From an uncultured beta proteobacterium (GTDB lineage: Bacteria > Pseudomonadota > Gammaproteobacteria > Burkholderiales > SG8-41), in the NCBI GenBank assembly GCA_903889565.1, contig CAISYC010000048.1, positions 65,680 to 129,679 of the forward strand: a stretch of DNA of 64,000 bases, given 5' to 3'. The translations under genes were made by a program, and so were the position numbers. The number at the start of each line of letters is the position of its first letter. Position 1 is the stretch's first letter. The notes under the pieces are model-generated. The model ran no database searches. It was not told the DNA's origin and worked only from the letters and a program-made list of their open reading frames with translations. Below, in pieces: positions 9,688-18,397 of the stretch.

Positions 9688-10440
9688 TCACAGGCGGCGC
9701 AGCGTCGAGGACAATGCCGCGTGATCGGAAATGCGCGCCCATGGCTGGCCGTGATGCACGCGCGCCTGCCGCACCTCGAATCCGCGCACGTAGATGCGGT
9801 CGAGTTGCAGCACCGGCAGCGCCGCCGGGAAACTGCGCGCCGGCCGGCCGTGCGCCGACTCGAAGGCCTCACGCAGATTGAGCGCGCGGGCGAGCCCGTC
9901 CTGGGCGTTGCGTGTCCAGTCGTTGAAATCGCCGGCGATGATCAGCGGCGCCGAAGGCGGCACCAGTTGTTCGATGCGCGTCTGCAGCGTGCGCATCTGG
10001 ACGTTGCGATGACCGGCGCTGAGCGCCAGATGCACGCACACGCAATGCAGCAGTTGCGGCCAGCCCGGCACCGCGATTTCGCAGTGCAAAAGACCGCGGC
10101 TCTCGAAACGGTGGCCGGAGATATCCTGATTGTCCCAGCGCTGGATCGGAAAGCGGCTGAGGATCGCGTTGCCGTGATGACCGTCGTCGTAAACCGCGTT
10201 GCGGCCGTAGGCGAAGTCGGGCCATACCGAATCGGCGAGAAATTCGTATTGGGGTTGCGTCGGCCAGTTGTGAAAATGCCGCGCATGCCGCGCGTGAACG
10301 CCCTGCACTTCCTGCAGAAACACGAGGTCGGCATCAAGCAGGCGCAGATTCTCGCGCACATCGTGAATCACCATGCGCCGGCGGAAAAACGAAAAGCCCT
10401 TGTGAATGTTGTAGGTGGCGACCTCCAGCGCATCGCTCAT
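9688..10440 (-). CDS. Endonuclease/exonuclease/phosphatase family protein (YbhP-like)
   Basis: 250 residues. EEP-fold signatures are seen in order: VATYNIHKG near the start, LVFLQEVQ (metal-binding Glu), NAILSRFP, VCVHLAL, LIIAGDFNDW, LQLDRIYVRG and ISDHAALSSTL at the end. This is the DNase I/inositol-phosphatase fold; the substrate of YbhP is not established. The gene's ATG overlaps the stop of the upstream START-like gene (ATGA), and clsB follows, so the three form one operon. Confidence 0.9.
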   Translation of the reverse strand: MSDALEVATYNIHKGFSFFRRRMVIHDVRENLRLLDADLVFLQEVQGVHARHARHFHNWPTQPQYEFLADSVWPDFAYGRNAVYDDGHHGNAILSRFPIQRWDNQDISGHRFESRGLLHCEIAVPGWPQLLHCVCVHLALSAGHRNVQMRTLQTRIEQLVPPSAPLIIAGDFNDWTRNAQDGLARALNLREAFESAHGRPARSFPAALPVLQLDRIYVRGFEVRQARVHHGQPWARISDHAALSSTLRRL

Positions 10441-11006
10441 TTGGGCGGCTCCGCACAGGGCTGGACGGCGGACTGACGCCGCTCGATTTCGCGCACGACG
10501 CCCGCGATCTGGCTGGCGATATCGCGGCGCAGTACGAGCGGACCGATCACCGGCGGCACCCAGAACGCCGGCGCCAGTTCGGCCTCGTACAACAGCAGAA
10601 TGCCGTGCGCGGCGGGCTCAATGCGCCATTCGCCCTGCATGCGCCGCATGTTGCCGCGGGTCGCGCGAAACGCGAGGCGTTGCGGCGGCGTCTCGGCGAT
10701 CGCGAGTTCGACATCGATAACGAACTTGAAAAGCAGAAAACCCGCCTCGCCCTGCTGCTCGATGCGCCGCGCTTCGCCGGGCGCGCTCACCACGCGGCTC
10801 ACCCGCATGTCAGGCACAAAATCGGCGAGCCTGTTGTAATCGCTGAGCACCTGCCAGGCCACCGCGGTGTCTGCCGCAATCGCGCTTTCGACCCTCACGA
10901 GGTAGGCGTCATCCTGGCGCACGACCTTGACCAGCGGTTCCGCGCGCAACGCCAGCGGCAGCAACAGCGCAGAAACGAAGACGAAATTCTGCAGACACCC
11001 GCGCAC
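10437..11006 (-). CDS. SRPBCC (START-like / polyketide cyclase) exported protein
   Basis: About 189 residues. A signal-peptide-like N-terminus (LQNFVFVSALLLPLALRAEP) precedes a Bet v1/START fold: the VLSDYNRLADFVPDMRVSRV segment is typical of the SRPBCC cyclase/dehydrase group. The family binds hydrophobic ligands; an exported member next to clsB and ybhP hints at lipid handling (inference). The start is set at GTG 11006 because nadA ends just upstream and this gives a signal peptide; no strong ribosome site is seen. The stop overlaps the YbhP-like start. Confidence 0.75.
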   Translation of the reverse strand: MRGCLQNFVFVSALLLPLALRAEPLVKVVRQDDAYLVRVESAIAADTAVAWQVLSDYNRLADFVPDMRVSRVVSAPGEARRIEQQGEAGFLLFKFVIDVELAIAETPPQRLAFRATRGNMRRMQGEWRIEPAAHGILLLYEAELAPAFWVPPVIGPLVLRRDIASQIAGVVREIERRQSAVQPCAEPPK

Positions 11007-11056
11007 GACGGGCGCCGGATTGAGCCGGAACTGCTGAAGAGATGCGGCGACGGTGC

Positions 11057-12154
11057 TCAGACGACTTCGAGCATGCGCTTGAGCGCGGCGCGCGCGAGTT
11101 CGGCTTCGCGAGCCGGCACCCGGATCGGATTGACGACCCTGCCCTCGACCAGATTTTCCAGCGTCCAGGCGAGATGCTGCGGATCGATGCGCGCCATGGT
11201 CGAGCACATGCAGACCGTCGGCGCCATGAACTGAATAACCTTGCCCTCGGGCTTCAACTGTTCGGCGAGGCGATTGACGAGGTTCAGTTCGGTGCCGACC
11301 AGCCAGCGCGTGCCCGGCTTCGCCTCCTGCAGCGTCTTCAGGATGAAATCGGTCGAACCGACGTAATCGGACAGCTTGCACACCTCGAAATTGCATTCCG
11401 GGTGCGCGATCACCATGCCGTCAGGATACTGATTGCGGAAGTTGAGGATGTGCTGGGCCTGGAACATCTGGTGTACCGAGCAATGCCCCTTCCACAACAG
11501 GATTTTCGCACGCCGGATCTGCTCGGGCGTGAGCCCGCCCAGCGGCTCGTCGAAATCCCACACCAGCATTTCGTCGGGCTTGATGCCATTCATGTAACCG
11601 CTCCAGCGGCCCAGATGCTGGTCGGGAAAGAACAGCACCTTTTCACGGCGCGCGAACGCCCAGTCGAGTATCGCCTGCGCGTTGCTCGAGGTGCAGACGA
11701 TGCCGCCGTGTTCGCCGCAGAACGCCTTCAGGTCGGCGGCCGAATTGATGTAGGTGATCGGCGTCACATACTCGTCCGCATCGAGCACCGTGCCGATTTC
11801 GCGCCAGACGCGCTCGACCTTGGCGAGATTCGCCATGTCGGCCATCGAGCAGCCGGCGTTCATGTCGGGCAGGATCGCGGTCTGCTCCGGCTTCGACAGG
11901 ATGTCGGCGACTTCGGCCATGAAATGCACGCCGCAAAACACGATGTATTCGGCATCGGTCTTCGTCGCCAGCCGCGACAGGCCGAGCGAGTCGCCGCTCA
12001 AATCGGCATGCTTGTAGACATCGGCGCGCTGGTAATGATGGCCGAGTATGACCGCGCGCCTGCCGAGCGCGGCCTTGGCGGCGACGATGCGGCTTTCGCA
12101 CGCGTCGTCGCGCAACGGTTTGAAACGGTCAAATGCAATGGCTGCGGTCTGCAT
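11057..12154 (-). CDS. nadA: Quinolinate synthase NadA
   Basis: 365 residues, normal length for the 4Fe-4S NadA. It shows ILGHHYQRADVYKHAD near the start, the three cluster cysteines in NAGCSMADM, HPECNFEVC and TVCMCSTM, and the substrate segment FPDQHLGRWSGY. It condenses iminoaspartate with dihydroxyacetone phosphate to quinolinate in NAD synthesis. AAAGGTGG precedes the ATG. nadB and nadC are not in the window. The 50-base gap to the START-like gene allows co-transcription. Confidence 0.97.
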   Translation of the reverse strand: MQTAAIAFDRFKPLRDDACESRIVAAKAALGRRAVILGHHYQRADVYKHADLSGDSLGLSRLATKTDAEYIVFCGVHFMAEVADILSKPEQTAILPDMNAGCSMADMANLAKVERVWREIGTVLDADEYVTPITYINSAADLKAFCGEHGGIVCTSSNAQAILDWAFARREKVLFFPDQHLGRWSGYMNGIKPDEMLVWDFDEPLGGLTPEQIRRAKILLWKGHCSVHQMFQAQHILNFRNQYPDGMVIAHPECNFEVCKLSDYVGSTDFILKTLQEAKPGTRWLVGTELNLVNRLAEQLKPEGKVIQFMAPTVCMCSTMARIDPQHLAWTLENLVEGRVVNPIRVPAREAELARAALKRMLEVV

Positions 12155-12263
12155 TACGGCCCACCTTTTGGCCTGACAACGGACGGGAACTTAAAACATT
12201 ACCACAATATGACAGAAAATCCAGCCGAAGATTCAATCGGCAAAACATGCGGCTGATGTGGAT

Positions 12264-12719
12264 TTAACGCGCGCCTCTGGCGCGCGACGGCAGTTCGCGG
12301 ATCGCTTCGGCATTGCTCCACGAAAAAACCTTGTCTGCCGCATCACGCCACGGCAGCCACGCGTATTGCAGGTGCTCGCGCGGCGCCAGCGTCACCGGCC
12401 GTTTTGACGGCAGGCAGAGGCTGAATACATGCTCGGTGTTGTGCGTCACACCGGGCGCATAGCGGGCGCGCCAGTGCTGATAGATTTCGTATTGATTCTG
12501 CTTGTGCCAGTCAAGCAGCGCGAAATGCGCAGCGTCGAGCCCGGTCTCTTCCAGCACTTCGCGGCGCGCGGTGTCGATCGGCGCCTCGCCCGGATCCTGG
12601 CTGCCGGTCACCGATTGCCAGAATCCGGGACGGTCGGCGCGTTCGATCAGCAGCACTTCGAGTTCCGCGGTGTGAATCACCACGAGTACCGAAACCGGAA
12701 GCTTGTACTGCGGCGTCAT
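12264..12719 (-). CDS. nudB: Dihydroneopterin triphosphate diphosphatase (Nudix)
   Basis: 151 residues. The Nudix box is complete: GSQDPGE, then ARREVLEETGL. The opening KLPVSVLVVIHT, the segment FWQSVTGSQ and the closing WLPWRDAADKVFSWSNAEAI are typical of NudB, which removes pyrophosphate from dihydroneopterin triphosphate in folate synthesis. The ATG lies five bases after the barstar stop, so it is read with the RNase/barstar pair. The frame is open upstream inside the barstar gene; MTPQYKLP is the natural start. Confidence 0.9.
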   Translation of the reverse strand: MTPQYKLPVSVLVVIHTAELEVLLIERADRPGFWQSVTGSQDPGEAPIDTARREVLEETGLDAAHFALLDWHKQNQYEIYQHWRARYAPGVTHNTEHVFSLCLPSKRPVTLAPREHLQYAWLPWRDAADKVFSWSNAEAIRELPSRARGAR

Positions 12720-12724
12720 CCTCG

Positions 12725-13156
12725 TCAGAGCGGCGGCAGCGGGTGACCGCCGCGGCTGGGCGCATCGAGCAATACCAGCAGCAGGCGCGAACGCTCCTGC
12801 CAGTAATTCGCTGCGGCGGTAAAAATTTCCAGCGCAGTGGACAGATCGTTGCGTGCGCGCCGCGCGAATTCGCCGCCGCCGCGCCAATGCAGAATGACAC
12901 CGGCCTCCGGCTGCCAAGACAAATCTTCGACATAATCGGCAAGCGCATCCCAGTTCTGACCGAAGTCATCGGGAAACTTCAGCGCGGCGGCGCAGCGCGC
13001 GAGAAACTCGCGATTGGCCGTCACGCCGGTGAGGTCAAGTTCGCACCAGGCGACGCCGGCTGCTGCTGCGGCGGCGCGCAAAGCGTCGAGCGCATGCGGC
13101 GCGACATAGACGCCGCTGGCGGCCGCCGTCAAATCATATTCGGTCGATTTATTCAT
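12725..13156 (-). CDS. Barstar-family RNase inhibitor
   Basis: 143 residues. The segment AALKFPDDFGQNWDALADYV matches the core helix of barstar, which plugs the active site of barnase-type RNases; it is followed by GVILHWRGGGEF and a final LLLVLLDAP strand. No signal peptide is seen, so it should be cytoplasmic. Its ATG overlaps the stop of the upstream secreted RNase gene (ATGA), the arrangement expected for a cognate toxin/inhibitor pair. Confidence 0.88.
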   Translation of the reverse strand: MNKSTEYDLTAAASGVYVAPHALDALRAAAAAAGVAWCELDLTGVTANREFLARCAAALKFPDDFGQNWDALADYVEDLSWQPEAGVILHWRGGGEFARRARNDLSTALEIFTAAANYWQERSRLLLVLLDAPSRGGHPLPPL

Positions 13157-13518
13157 TCGTTCACCCGCCGGAAACTCCGATAGTGGTCAGCCGTGTAATA
13201 AAACTCGCCCTCGCCGCCGGCGATGATGCGGCGCGCGCCGCGGTTGGCGGCACCCGGCGTCGGCACCGTGAATTCGTGATAATACCCGCGCGGATGCGAC
13301 GGCAGGCGGCGTTCGTAATTGCCGAAGACGACGCCGTCGCGCTGATAGGGATAAGGCCCGCCGCGCTTGATGAGTTCGACGGTGTGGCGGGCTTCGGCGG
13401 GCAATGCCGACAACGCAATGGTGCCAACGGCCGCCGGTGCGTCACTACGCCCCGCCGCGCTGAACGGCAGCCACAGGCCGGCCAGCAACAGGAGCAGCAA
13501 CGCGGAGGTGCGCAACAT
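13153..13518 (-). CDS. Secreted guanyl-specific ribonuclease (RNase Sa/barnase family)
   Basis: 121 residues. A signal peptide (SALLLLLLAGLWLPFSAAG) precedes a compact RNase domain that reads like RNase Sa: TIALSALPAEARHTVELI, GPYPYQRDGVVFGNYE, then GYYHEFTVPTPGA with the catalytic Glu, GARRII with the catalytic Arg, and YYTADHYRSF with the catalytic His. The mature part has no cysteine, so the disulfide of Streptomyces RNase Sa is absent. The inhibitor gene overlaps its stop. The substrate should be single-stranded RNA, cut after guanosine; the biological target is unknown. Confidence 0.88.
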   Translation of the reverse strand: MLRTSALLLLLLAGLWLPFSAAGRSDAPAAVGTIALSALPAEARHTVELIKRGGPYPYQRDGVVFGNYERRLPSHPRGYYHEFTVPTPGAANRGARRIIAGGEGEFYYTADHYRSFRRVNE

Positions 13519-13553
13519 TCAGGCTCGAGAGGACAGGCGCGGCGGGATTTGGC

Positions 13554-15332
13554 TCAAGCCGCCGGTTCCGTGCGGCGCAGCCGGATGTGCAGTTCGCGCA
13601 ACTGCTGCTCGGTGACGGCACTCGGCGCATTGACCATCAGATCCTGACCGCGCTGCGTCTTCGGGAAGGCAATGACTTCGCGGATCGAATCGGCGCCGGT
13701 CATCAGCGTCACCATGCGATCGAGTCCGAAGGCGATGCCGCCGTGCGGCGGCGCGCCGTACTGCAGCGCGTCGAGCAGGAAGCCGAACTTCGCGCGCGCA
13801 TCCTCGGGAGAAATGCCCAGCACCTCGAAAATCTTCGCCTGCACTTCGGCGCGGTGAATCCGCACCGAACCGCCGCCGATTTCCCAGCCGTTCAATGCGA
13901 CATCGTAGGCCTTGGCCTGCACCCGGCCCGGATCGGTCGAGAGCAATTCGATGTGTTCGTCTTTCGGCGAGGTAAACGGATGGTGCGCGGCGTTCCAGCG
14001 TTTCGCTTCTTCGTCGTATTCGAAGGCCGGAAAATCCACCACCCAGACCGGGCGCCAGCCGGCTTCGGCATGGCCTTTCTCGTGGCCGATCTTGACGCGC
14101 AAGGCGCCCAGCGCGTCGTTAACCACCTTCGCGCGGTCGGCGCCGAAGAAAATCAGGTCGCCGTTGACCGCCCCGGTCAGGCGCAGAATTTCGCCCAGCA
14201 CTTCCGGCGTCATGAACTTGACGATCGGCGATTGCAGCCCGGTCTCATTAAGTTGGCTCGCGTCGTTGACCTTGATGTAGGCAAGGCCCTTTGCACCGTA
14301 GATGGCGACAAAGGCCGTGTAATCGTCGATTTCCTTGCGCGACAATGCGGCGCCGCCCGGAATGCGCAGCGCGGCGACACGGCCGTCCTTCAGCGCGGCG
14401 GCCTGCTTGAAGACCTTGAAGTCGACCGCCTTCATCAGCGCGGTGAGTTCAGTCAGCTCGAGCTTTACGCGCAGATCGGGCTTGTCGGAACCATAACGCG
14501 CCATCGCCTCGGCATAGGCGATGCGCGGAAATTCACCGAGATCCACATCGAGCGCCGCCTTGAACATGTGGCGCACGAGGCCTTCCATGATGTCCTGAAT
14601 CTCGCGCTCGTTCAGAAACGAGGTTTCGATATCGATCTGCGTGAATTCCGGCTGGCGGTCGGAACGCAGATCTTCGTCGCGGAAACATTTGACGATCTGG
14701 TAGTAGCGGTCGAGACCGGAAATCATCAGCAGCTGCTTAAACAGCTGCGGCGACTGCGGCAGCGCGTAAAAAAAGCCGTCGTGGATGCGCGAAGGCACCA
14801 GAAACTCGCGCGCGCCCTCCGGCGTCGATTTGTACAGCATCGGCGTCTCGACATCGATGAAGCCCAGCTTGTCGAGATATTCACGCGCCGACATCGCGGC
14901 ACGGTGGCGCAGCTGCAGGTTGCGCTGCATCTGCGGCCGCCGCAGGTCGAGAAAGCGGTATTCGAGTCGGATGTTTTCCGAAATCTGCTCGTCGTCCATC
15001 ATGAACGGCGGCGTCAGCGACGGATTCAGGATTTCGATTTCACCGGCGAGCACTTCGATTTCGCCGCTGACCAGATTCTTGTTGACGGTACCCTCGGGAC
15101 GCAACCGCACCTTGCCGCTGATGCGGACGACGAATTCGTTGCGCAGCGATTCAGCGGTCTTGAAGGTCTCCGCGTTGTCCGGATCGCACACCACCTGCAA
15201 AAGGCCGGCGCGGTCGCGCAGGTCGATGAAAATTACGCCGCCATGATCGCGCCGGCGATGCACCCAGCCGAAGACGGTGACGGTTTGCTGCAGATGGGCG
15301 CGGTTGATCGAACCGCAATAGTCGCTACGCAT
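13554..15332 (-). CDS. aspS: Aspartyl-tRNA synthetase
   Basis: 592 residues, the usual length of the bacterial-type enzyme with an inserted GAD domain. The N-terminal OB fold opens [14 protein letters not shown] and contains [20 protein letters not shown]. Class II motif 2 is in [18 protein letters not shown]; motif 3 is [14 protein letters not shown]. Whether it is discriminating cannot be told here, since gatCAB and asnS are not in view. It lies between DUF502 (45 bases upstream) and the RNase gene (35 bases downstream), consistent with one long minus-strand operon. Confidence 0.97.
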   Translation of the reverse strand: MRSDYCGSINRAHLQQTVTVFGWVHRRRDHGGVIFIDLRDRAGLLQVVCDPDNAETFKTAESLRNEFVVRISGKVRLRPEGTVNKNLVSGEIEVLAGEIEILNPSLTPPFMMDDEQISENIRLEYRFLDLRRPQMQRNLQLRHRAAMSAREYLDKLGFIDVETPMLYKSTPEGAREFLVPSRIHDGFFYALPQSPQLFKQLLMISGLDRYYQIVKCFRDEDLRSDRQPEFTQIDIETSFLNEREIQDIMEGLVRHMFKAALDVDLGEFPRIAYAEAMARYGSDKPDLRVKLELTELTALMKAVDFKVFKQAAALKDGRVAALRIPGGAALSRKEIDDYTAFVAIYGAKGLAYIKVNDASQLNETGLQSPIVKFMTPEVLGEILRLTGAVNGDLIFFGADRAKVVNDALGALRVKIGHEKGHAEAGWRPVWVVDFPAFEYDEEAKRWNAAHHPFTSPKDEHIELLSTDPGRVQAKAYDVALNGWEIGGGSVRIHRAEVQAKIFEVLGISPEDARAKFGFLLDALQYGAPPHGGIAFGLDRMVTLMTGADSIREVIAFPKTQRGQDLMVNAPSAVTEQQLRELHIRLRRTEPAA

Positions 15333-15377
15333 AGTGGACCGAACCTTGAAAAATTGAATGTGCCGGCGGCGCGAAGG

Positions 15378-16019
15378 TTACTGGTTGACCGCCTGCTTCT
15401 GCGCCGCGCCGGCTTTGGGAACTGCACGGCCGGTTGCCGGCGCAACCACGCCCATCGAGATGATGTACTTCAGGGCCTCATCGACGCTCATGTCAAGCAC
15501 GATCACATCCTTCTGCGGCATCATCAGAAAAAATCCCGAGGTCGGGTTCGGCGTCGTCGGCACGTAGACGCTGACGTATTCGCCCTGCAGATGATTGACG
15601 ACATCGCCGCCGGGACGGCCGGTCATGAAGGCGATGGTCCACGAACCCTCGCGCGGATACTGTACGAGCAGCGCCTGGCGAAAGGCGTGACCGTTCGACG
15701 AGAACAGCGTGTCCGAAACCTGCTTGACGCTGTTGTAGATCGATTTCACCACCGGGATTCGGCCAAGCAGCGACTCCCAGAATTGGAGCAGGCGCTGGCC
15801 GATGAAATTGGCCGTGATCAATCCGGTCGCGAACAGAATCAGCAGCGACAGCAGCACGCCCATGCCCGGAATATGCACGCCGAACAGGTTTTCGGTCTGA
15901 TAGCGTTCCGGCAGCAGCAGCAGTGACTGGTCCATCGTGGTGACGAGCAGGTCCAGCACCCACAGCGTGATGCCGAGGGGAACCCATACCAGCAGACCCG
16001 TAATGAAATACTTCTTCAA
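15378..16019 (-). CDS. DUF502 membrane protein
   Basis: 213 residues starting with TTG behind GAGGACGAG; the start is supported by the family's usual opening KKYFITGLLVWVPLGITLWV. Two transmembrane helices (about 5-25 and 53-78) are followed by GRIPVVKSIYNSVKQV and a soluble domain containing VPTTPNPTSGFFLMM, the conserved core of DUF502. The function is unknown. The order fmdB-DUF502-aspS is common in betaproteobacteria. Confidence 0.9.
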   Translation of the reverse strand: MKKYFITGLLVWVPLGITLWVLDLLVTTMDQSLLLLPERYQTENLFGVHIPGMGVLLSLLILFATGLITANFIGQRLLQFWESLLGRIPVVKSIYNSVKQVSDTLFSSNGHAFRQALLVQYPREGSWTIAFMTGRPGGDVVNHLQGEYVSVYVPTTPNPTSGFFLMMPQKDVIVLDMSVDEALKYIISMGVVAPATGRAVPKAGAAQKQAVNQ

Positions 16020-16066
16020 CTCGTCCTCGTCAGTTCAACGCCATGCGCCGCGGGCTACGCGCGCGA

Positions 16067-16441
16067 TCAGCTGCCGCTCGTGCTCGTGGTGCTGCTGGAG
16101 GCGCTGCTGGACGGCGCGGATTCCACTTTCTTCGCGGGCGCCTCGGCAGCCGGCGCGCTGGCGGCAGCGGAACTGTCCGCTTTGCTTTCGGCCTTGGCTT
16201 CGGATTTGCCGTCGACTTTGGCCGCGCCTTTGGCAACACCGTCGGCCGCGGGCTTCGAGCCCTGCCTGAAATCGGTCACATACCAGCCGCTGCCCTTGAG
16301 CTGAAAACCCGCCGCGGTCACCATTTTGCTGAAGCTGGCATTGCCGCATTCCGGGCAATCGGTCAGCGGCGCGTCGCTCATTTTCTGCAGATACTCTTTC
16401 TGGAACCCGCAGGCGGCGCAACGGTACTCGTAAATCGGCAT
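16067..16441 (-). CDS. FmdB-family zinc ribbon protein
   Basis: 124 residues. The first 45 hold a zinc ribbon: MPIYEYRCAACG, then CPECGNASF, giving two CxxC pairs. GSGWYVTDF follows. The C-terminal third is a low-complexity tail rich in Ala, Ser and Lys, as is usual in FmdB proteins. The role is regulatory or unknown. It heads the DUF502-aspS operon. Confidence 0.92.
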   Translation of the reverse strand: MPIYEYRCAACGFQKEYLQKMSDAPLTDCPECGNASFSKMVTAAGFQLKGSGWYVTDFRQGSKPAADGVAKGAAKVDGKSEAKAESKADSSAAASAPAAEAPAKKVESAPSSSASSSTTSTSGS

Positions 16442-16551
16442 AACACGCCCCCAGTTTTAGAGGGCGGAATTATAGCGGAAAGAGGGAGTTACAGCGAGGC
16501 TTGCGGGTGGACATGCTGCCGCCGGGCACCCGGCGGCAGCTCGCGAATCGG

Positions 16552-17028
16552 CTAAAACGGGATATCGTCATCCATGTCGTCGAACGACGCGCCGCCGCCC
16601 TTCTTGGCTGCAGGTTTCGCCCCGCCGCCCGCCGCGGCAGCCGCCGGCGCCCGCGCCTCGCGGGGCTCGCCACGCGCCATCGGCTCGCCGCCGCCGCTGC
16701 GCGAACCGAGCATCTGCATGCGGTCGGCGACGATTTCGGTGGTGTAACGGTCGTGGCCTTCCTTGTCCTGCCATTTACGGGTCTGCAACCGGCCTTCGAT
16801 GTAGACCTGCGAGCCCTTCTTCAGATACTCGCCGCAGATTTCGGCGAGCTTGGCGAATGTCGACACGCGGTGCCACTCGGTGCGCTCCTGCTGCTCGCCG
16901 GTCTTGTCTTTCCATTTGTCGGTGGTCGCCACGCTGAAATTGCAGACCGCGCCGCCGTCGGGCAGATAGCGCGATTCGGGATCCTTGCCGAGATTGCCGA
17001 CCAAAATCACCTTGTTGACTGATGCCAT
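16552..17028 (-). CDS. ssb: Single-stranded DNA-binding protein
   Basis: 158 residues. OB-fold start [18 protein letters not shown], then [12 protein letters not shown] and [20 protein letters not shown], all standard for SSB. A Gly/Ala-rich linker leads to the acidic tail DDDIPF that binds partner proteins. A strong GGAGG precedes the ATG. Located next to an MFS gene and uvrA, a frequent arrangement in betaproteobacteria. No clear LexA box was found in the 89-base upstream gap. Confidence 0.97.
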   Translation of the reverse strand: MASVNKVILVGNLGKDPESRYLPDGGAVCNFSVATTDKWKDKTGEQQERTEWHRVSTFAKLAEICGEYLKKGSQVYIEGRLQTRKWQDKEGHDRYTTEIVADRMQMLGSRSGGGEPMARGEPREARAPAAAAAGGGAKPAAKKGGGASFDDMDDDIPF

Positions 17029-17117
17029 GGATGCCTCCGAAATAAAGTCTGTTTAACGTTGAATCGTATCACGTTGCCGGCCGAAAACCGTCTGTGATGG
17101 AAGTGCCGATTGGCCGG

Positions 17118-18317
17118 TTAGGCCGGTGCCGCGCGCAGCGTCCGCGGTGCCTGCATGGTGAGCGCCAGCGACAGCCACGCCAAAAGTAATAGACCGCCAA
17201 AGGCGATGCTGCCGACGGCGCCGTAACGATGGTAGAGAAAACCGCCGCAGGCGGCCCCGACGAAGGTGCCGAGAAACTGGATACTGCTGAAAATTCCGGC
17301 CGCCGCGCCCTTTGCCTCCGGCGGCGCCATGCGCGAAGTGAGCGACGGCAGGATCGCCTCCAGCACGTTGAAGGCGCTGAAAAAAACCAGCAGGAAGCCG
17401 ACGATGGATGCGGTGCTGCCGAGCAGCCAGGACATTGCCATCTGCGCGACCAGCAGGGTGCCGACGGCGCCGATCAGCACCGCCTTCACGCGCCCCTTGC
17501 GCTCAGCCATGATCAGCGCCGGCCACATCGGCAAAAACGCAAACAGCATCACCGGCAGGTAAATCTGCCAGTGGTGATCGACGGCGAGCCCGTCGTCGCG
17601 CAGCGCCAGCGGCACGACTATGAACAGGGCCATCAGTACCGCATGCATGGTGAATATTCCAAGATTTAGCCGCGCGAGTTGCGGATTCAATGCCAGCCGC
17701 AGCAGGCTCGACGACCCGCCGGCGACGCGCACCGGCAACGGCGGCGCCGCCGGCACCACGGAGTGGACGAATGCGATCGCCATCAGGGCGAGCACGCCGG
17801 TGAGCGCAAAAATACCCGGCACGCCGATCAGATGGTTGAGCCACGGGCTCACCACCAGCGACAACGCAAAGGTGAGGCCGATGGTCGAACCGATCAACGC
17901 CATCGCCTTGGTGCGGTTACGGTCGCTCGTGAGATCGGCGGTCAGCGCGATCACCGCCGAGGAGATTGCGCCGGCGCCCTGCAGCATGCGGCCGACGATC
18001 ACGCCATGAATCGAATCGGCCGCCGCCGCATAGAAACTGCCGGCGGCAAACAATAGCAGGCCGCAATAGATCACGGGTTTGCGCCCGTAGCGGTCCGACA
18101 GCCAGCCGAACGGGATTTGCAGCACCGCCTGCGTCAGACCGTAGGCGCCGATCGCAATCCCGACCATCGTCACATCGTCGCCGCCGCGCAGTTGCTGGGC
18201 ATAAATGGCGAATACCGGCAGGATCACAAACATGCCGAACATGCGCAGGCCGTAGACCGCGGCGAGCGCGATGGTGGCGCGAACTTCCGGCGGGCTCATG
18301 CGGTCAGCAGAGGACAT
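17118..18317 (-). CDS. MFS transporter (YajR-like)
   Basis: 399 residues with about twelve transmembrane helices. MFS motif A between helices 2 and 3 is [14 protein letters not shown], and [17 protein letters not shown] matches helix 4 of drug/H+ antiporters. [17 protein letters not shown] at the start is typical of the YajR group. The substrate is unknown. It sits between ssb and uvrA, divergent from uvrA. ATG 18299 is an in-frame alternative start. Confidence 0.9.
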   Translation of the reverse strand: MSSADRMSPPEVRATIALAAVYGLRMFGMFVILPVFAIYAQQLRGGDDVTMVGIAIGAYGLTQAVLQIPFGWLSDRYGRKPVIYCGLLLFAAGSFYAAAADSIHGVIVGRMLQGAGAISSAVIALTADLTSDRNRTKAMALIGSTIGLTFALSLVVSPWLNHLIGVPGIFALTGVLALMAIAFVHSVVPAAPPLPVRVAGGSSSLLRLALNPQLARLNLGIFTMHAVLMALFIVVPLALRDDGLAVDHHWQIYLPVMLFAFLPMWPALIMAERKGRVKAVLIGAVGTLLVAQMAMSWLLGSTASIVGFLLVFFSAFNVLEAILPSLTSRMAPPEAKGAAAGIFSSIQFLGTFVGAACGGFLYHRYGAVGSIAFGGLLLLAWLSLALTMQAPRTLRAAPA

Positions 18318-18397
18318 TGCACAACGGCATGGGAAAAGGCATGGAGGACGCGTATATTAGCAGGTTTGGCCGCGCCAACAGCGCCACAGGAAACACC

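Noticed and set aside
13587-15926. 779-codon plus-strand open frame opposite aspS and DUF502
   Set aside because: Antisense to two well-supported genes; Arg/His-rich composition typical of shadow frames.
18318-18397. LexA/SOS box in front of uvrA
   Set aside because: No CTG-N10-CAG palindrome was found in the gap.
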